A stretch of DNA of 10,349 nucleotides. Source: Euperipatoides rowelli (Eukaryota > Onychophora > Udeonychophora > Euonychophora > Peripatopsidae). A program made the position numbers and the translations under genes. The notes below the pieces were generated by a model, which did no database searches, had not been told where the DNA came from, and saw only the letters and a program-made list of their open reading frames with translations. Where the stretch lies: the NCBI GenBank assembly GCA_003024985.2, contig PXIH01S0022570.1, one strand, 5' to 3'. How positions within the stretch are numbered: the first letter of the stretch is position 1; every line of letters begins with the position of its first letter. Shown here in pieces: positions 7,468 through 10,349 of the stretch.

Positions 7468-7497
7468 TTTTTAAAAAATGCAGCCATTTTTTAAAAA
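7468..7497. repeat. Perfect hairpin, 13-bp arms, CAGC loop
   Basis: The left arm TTTTTAAAAAATG (7468-7480) and right arm CATTTTTTAAAAA (7485-7497) are exact reverse complements around a 4-nt loop CAGC. The arms are nearly all A/T, so the structure may have arisen by slippage or a template switch. Confidence 0.8.
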
Positions 7498-8288
7498 AAA
7501 ATCTATTACTAAAAAAAATAAAATTGGAAAGATACAATTAAAATTGACTAATTCAGTAATTTATTTTGAGTGATCCAAAACAACAAAATTAATGTGATCG
7601 TATTTCTCTTAGGTGTATTCACAAAATACAATCAAATATGAATGATTGAATACATTTGTCATGGATTTAAATTTTAATTTTTCAAGACGCAAGCAAGTGT
7701 TTCAGGAAATGCATTGGCCAAATGTATTTGGCATTAAATGAAAAACATAACATCCCATATAGAGTTCATATGAAACACGGGACATATGTTGAAAATTTGT
7801 GAACATCTAGCTAATATAAGACAGGTAGCAACCTACAATGATATCAGATCATTTTTATGGAAATTATTTATGCCATTTTAAGTATCCCCTATACCAATTT
7901 GTCTCATTTTAAACAAAAAAAATGTTCATAACATTACTAGAGCATCAAATAAAATTCATTCAATTCAAATTAACAAAGGATTAGGAAGGTTTCAGTGTTG
8001 TTTTTTTTATTCTATTATGCATAGCATCAAAATGTGGCAAAAAGGGATGGGCTAACAATACATTTTCTCATTTAAAATAATCAGAATTAGCTTAATATTA
8101 ATCTTTTACTATACATAATTTATTTGAATTATCCAAAATTTAAAACTTATTTTTATAATTCAATTTTGGAATGCCTAAAAAATTGTTCGAGATCGTTAGG
8201 TATACCATGGATGTGGAAAGGAGAATTAAATAAACATCTGTAAATAACATTGGCATAAAATGTAAATCAATACTTTTATTTAATCTTT

Positions 8289-8332
8289 AAAAGGATCCTT
8301 TTCAATTTATGAAGATTAGAACGATCTTCATA
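8289..8332. repeat. Two adjacent palindromes
   Basis: A 14-bp perfect palindrome AAAAGGATCCTTTT (8289-8302) is followed six bases later by a hairpin with 9-bp arms TATGAAGAT (8308-8316) and ATCTTCATA (8324-8332) around TAGAACG. No function is evident. Confidence 0.75.
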
Positions 8333-8531
8333 TTTAAAAAGCATATGTTTAACATCTCCGAGACAAAGTTTATGAACAAATCAAGTTACATCATAAAAAA
8401 AATGATAAAAATAATAGATTCAAAATTATAATTGGACAACTTTAATGTTTTAATTTATAAATTACAACAGATAAATTGAAATACTTATAGCTCTTTATTA
8501 AAATATAAAATATTTTTGTTTTTTCCTTCAT

Positions 8532-8546
8532 AAAATTCACAATTTC
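8532..8546. repeat. Left target-site duplication of SINE-3
   Basis: AAAATTCACAATTTC, repeated exactly at 8830-8844 after the A-rich tail. Because the tail is poly(A), one to four of the leading A bases may belong to the tail rather than the target. Confidence 0.88.
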
Positions 8547-8829
8547 GTCTCGGTTCCATGGTCGAGCGGATTCACTTCCGCTTGATGAACCGAAGGCATA
8601 TGCTGAGGTGTACAGGTTCGCGCCTCGGCTTGGGCAGTTAAGGAACTGTTTTTTTCCTAGCTTTAACAGCTCGCCTCGGGTTTTTCCAAGTACGCTGCCC
8701 TTGTAACATCAAAGAACCTGTATTTAGTGTTTCAATCAGATATTATAGTCAATTATAAGTGTAATTTAAGTAACCACAAAAAATACATTTCTTCTCCTCT
8801 TAGAGAGGAAGTTTATTTTTAAAAAAAAA
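8547..8829 (+). mobile_element. SINE-3: tRNA-derived SINE, 283 bp, complete
   Basis: Flanked by a perfect duplication of up to 15 bp and ending in a poly(A) tail (from 8821, with TTTATTTTT before it). The head has box A TGGTCGAGCGG (8559-8569, full consensus match) and a box B-like GGTTCGCGCC (8615-8624, one key A replaced by C). The box A sequence and the long gap before box B resemble a tRNA with a long variable arm (Ser/Leu type), but I cannot assign the parent tRNA. After the head come CAGTT/AACTG and GGGCAG/CTGCCC complementary pairs, giving a structured middle, then an A+T-rich body. The 3' end has the stem-loop TCCTCT/AGAGGA around TAG (8795-8809), then AGTTTATTTTT and poly(A). The last ~20 bp resemble the end of SINE-1, but the heads and bodies do not. 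Confidence 0.9.
8559..8624 (+). promoter_or_regulatory. Internal RNA polymerase III promoter of SINE-3
   Basis: Box A starts 12 bp inside the element's 5' edge and the box B-like motif starts 56 bp later. Box A is perfect; box B lacks the conserved A after GGTTCG. Confidence 0.75.
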
Positions 8830-8844
8830 AAAATTCACAATTTC

Positions 8845-10140
8845 AATTTTTAATTTATTTAGAAACAAAGCGTAAATTACTGCATTTACTGAGCCATAAT
8901 CATTTTCCAAGCAAACATCTAGAAAATTTCCTGCTTATAAGGTTATGTTTGTTTGGACTACATTCAGAAGTTATTTTCTTTGATTATTATTTTTAAAACA
9001 ATCTGTTTTTAACCAGTTGATAGTTTTACAAAGTATAAATGAATACTGAAAACTTTTTATTTTTAGATTAATTCTAATATACAGTATTTAATATTAACTT
9101 AATATTAGTTTTTTCAATCTAAAACAATATGCAGCATGTTTTCTCTAACATCATTGAGCTTCAAGAAGTTTTATCACATGCAGTGTGATATATTACTGCA
9201 AGCATAGACTTATTGTACACATAGTGCAAATTTCTCTTGCATCTGGCTATGTTGTAAAGTAGTGTTTCCACAACTACAATATCAGCTGGAAATTTTTATT
9301 TTGGTAAATTAAGACAGAAGTATGATGAATTTAATATTATTCATTTAACAAACTATTTATGTTATTAGTTGTAGTACTATCAAATGATCCGGAGGTTTCT
9401 TGTATAAAATTGCATGGCAACCCTTCTTCTCCATTTCAAATTTTTGTGTAGAAATTTATAAATAATTATCACTTTCTCAAGATGTGAAAATAAAGCAACA
9501 AATCTGAATTTGGTACTAAAAACTATTAACCAATAACTTTTATTACCAAATGATCAAGAAATAAAATTTGAGCCTCAATGGCCATCTCACCTCTGCCCCA
9601 CCCTCATCCAGTTCCATTCTATTTTCTTTATGCTTAAAATTGTCTCCTCCTCATACTTATTATTGTTCAGAAATCTAATTTAAAAAAATAAAAATACTCA
9701 CAAACCCTGAGTCAAAATTATCTAAAGTCACCTGCCTAGATACAATGGACAGAGGGATAGAAGTAATGATAAATTCTCACTCTGTAGGAAAGCCTAATGA
9801 AATTATATGGTTTTTTTTTTAAAAAATCCATTGGTAAACCTTGAAATAGTAAAATATTTTTTATTGGTCATTCTAAATCTTGCCTTTGCCTAATAAGTAA
9901 TTTATGATTCTGCTCATCTTTACTAAAATCTTTTATTTCAAAAATAAATAAGCTATAATTTTCTATCTTAATTAGTATTATTTATTTTTTAATATGTCGA
10001 AATCTTTTATAATATACAGATAGCTTTAATTGCAAATCCAATCCTAATTATATTTAATTGTACTTTAGATAGGAATTATTATATTGTATTATTCAACTAT
10101 AGTATTTCATTTTATATACATATATCAAAGAAAAATCTTA
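8845..10140. other. Intronic stretch, no gene
   Basis: A+T-rich DNA with minor fold-backs (for example GTAGT/ACTAC near 9260 and TCACA/TGTGA near 9175). A pyrimidine-rich patch lies near 9580-9620 (CTCACCTCTGCCCCACCC). No Gly-X-Y coding sequence, RNA gene or bounded element is seen. Confidence 0.7.
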
Positions 10141-10349
10141 CAGCCTGTTTCCATGGTCAATCTGAGTTCAAACCAACCAAGCTTGAAGTTGGGATCTCTG
10201 GATTTCACAAATCCGATTTCCATGGTCATCTCCCAACTCCTGTTGTGTTAAATAATTACAAAAAAAATAGAGCTCACAGGACTAACCAATCAAATAGCCG
10301 CAATCAAAACCAAAAGGGTTAACCAATCAATATGCAATTTATATATATA
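10141..10349. repeat. Possible truncated mobile element with nested inverted and direct repeats
   Basis: This segment is less A+T-rich than its left flank and runs off the window. TTTCCATGGTCA occurs twice (10148-10159 and 10217-10228). AGTTGGGA (10187-10194) pairs with TCCCAACT (10231-10238), enclosing a second hairpin GGATTT-CAC-AAATCC (10200-10214). Farther right AACCAATCAA occurs twice (about 10284 and 10321). Repeated structure of this kind is typical of a MITE or satellite-like unit, but no target duplication or second end is available, so this is only a suggestion. Confidence 0.4.

Larger units (their letters stand above)
6641..8531. other. Intronic stretch between SINE-2 and SINE-3
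   Basis: About 1.9 kb of A+T-rich DNA without a gene. It holds several fold-back sequences: a 13-bp-arm hairpin at 7468-7497, GCCAAAT/ATTTGGC around GT at 7717-7732, and a pair of palindromes at 8289-8332. One sequence resembling the 4687-4857 minisatellite unit lies in reverse orientation at about 6991-7010 (TAACTAAGTGGAATTATTTT). I see no mobile element with defined ends. Confidence 0.7.
2259..10349 (+). other. Very long intron downstream of the collagen exon (5' part)
   Basis: No further Gly-X-Y exon is visible on the + strand from here to the window end, so the next exon lies more than 8 kb away. The first kilobase holds several splice-site look-alikes (see findings). The intron is a sink for mobile and tandem repeats: a hairpin array, a hAT-type MITE, a minisatellite and three SINEs. 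Two SINEs point the same way as the gene and one the opposite way. An alternative is that this is the edge of an assembled collagen fragment, but the intact splice sites argue for a live exon. Confidence 0.8.

Noticed and set aside
8552-8630. Functional Ser- or Leu-type tRNA gene
   Set aside because: The stems do not close properly, box B is degenerate, and the sequence is part of a bounded 283-bp SINE with a poly(A) tail.
10148-10228. RFX X-box-like sites around CCATGG
   Set aside because: The CCATGG core occurs twice, but the outer half-sites do not match GTNRCC...RGYAAC, so the duplication is better explained by repeat structure.

Overview
This is a strongly A+T-rich eukaryotic window that looks like the inside of one animal gene. 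The only coding sequence I can support is a 54-bp collagen exon at 2205-2258 on the + strand. It encodes six complete Gly-X-Y triplets and sits between a proper 3' splice site (ttag) and a strong 5' splice site (gtaagtg). An exon that starts with a Gly codon, is 54 bp long and is phase 0 at both ends is the classic unit of fibrillar-type collagen genes, so the organism is a metazoan. The A+T-rich introns and three tRNA-headed SINEs that I do not recognise suggest an invertebrate, but I cannot name a phylum. One ambiguous base (n, position 2126) shows the sequence is not fully finished.

Layout: 1-2204 is the 3' part of an intron, with only low-complexity sequence and one small G+C-richer island (344-403). 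The exon follows. From 2259 to the end is one very long downstream intron (at least 8,091 bp) that has collected repeats. In order these are: an array of about 50 bp period whose units carry hairpins (3621-3833); a 418-bp hAT-like MITE with terminal inverted repeats, a near-perfect 8-bp target duplication and an internal ~54-bp tandem repeat (3913-4330); a ~20-bp-period A-tract minisatellite (4687-4857); and three different tRNA-derived SINEs. SINE-1 is at 5340-5663 (+), SINE-2 at 6242-6628 (-) and SINE-3 at 8547-8829 (+). The window ends in what may be the edge of another element (10141-10349).

The SINEs are the best-supported non-coding features. Each is bounded by a perfect 12-15 bp target-site duplication. 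Each has an RNA polymerase III box A about 12 bp inside its 5' edge, followed by a box B-like motif 56-62 bp further on. Each ends in a short stem-loop directly before an A-rich tail. The heads and bodies differ, so they appear to be three families, possibly mobilised by LINE reverse transcriptases that recognise a 3' hairpin. SINE-1 and SINE-3 also share their last ~20 bp.

No operon, RNA gene, CRISPR array or complete protein gene is present. The short ORFs that exist overlap repeats and are not credible genes.
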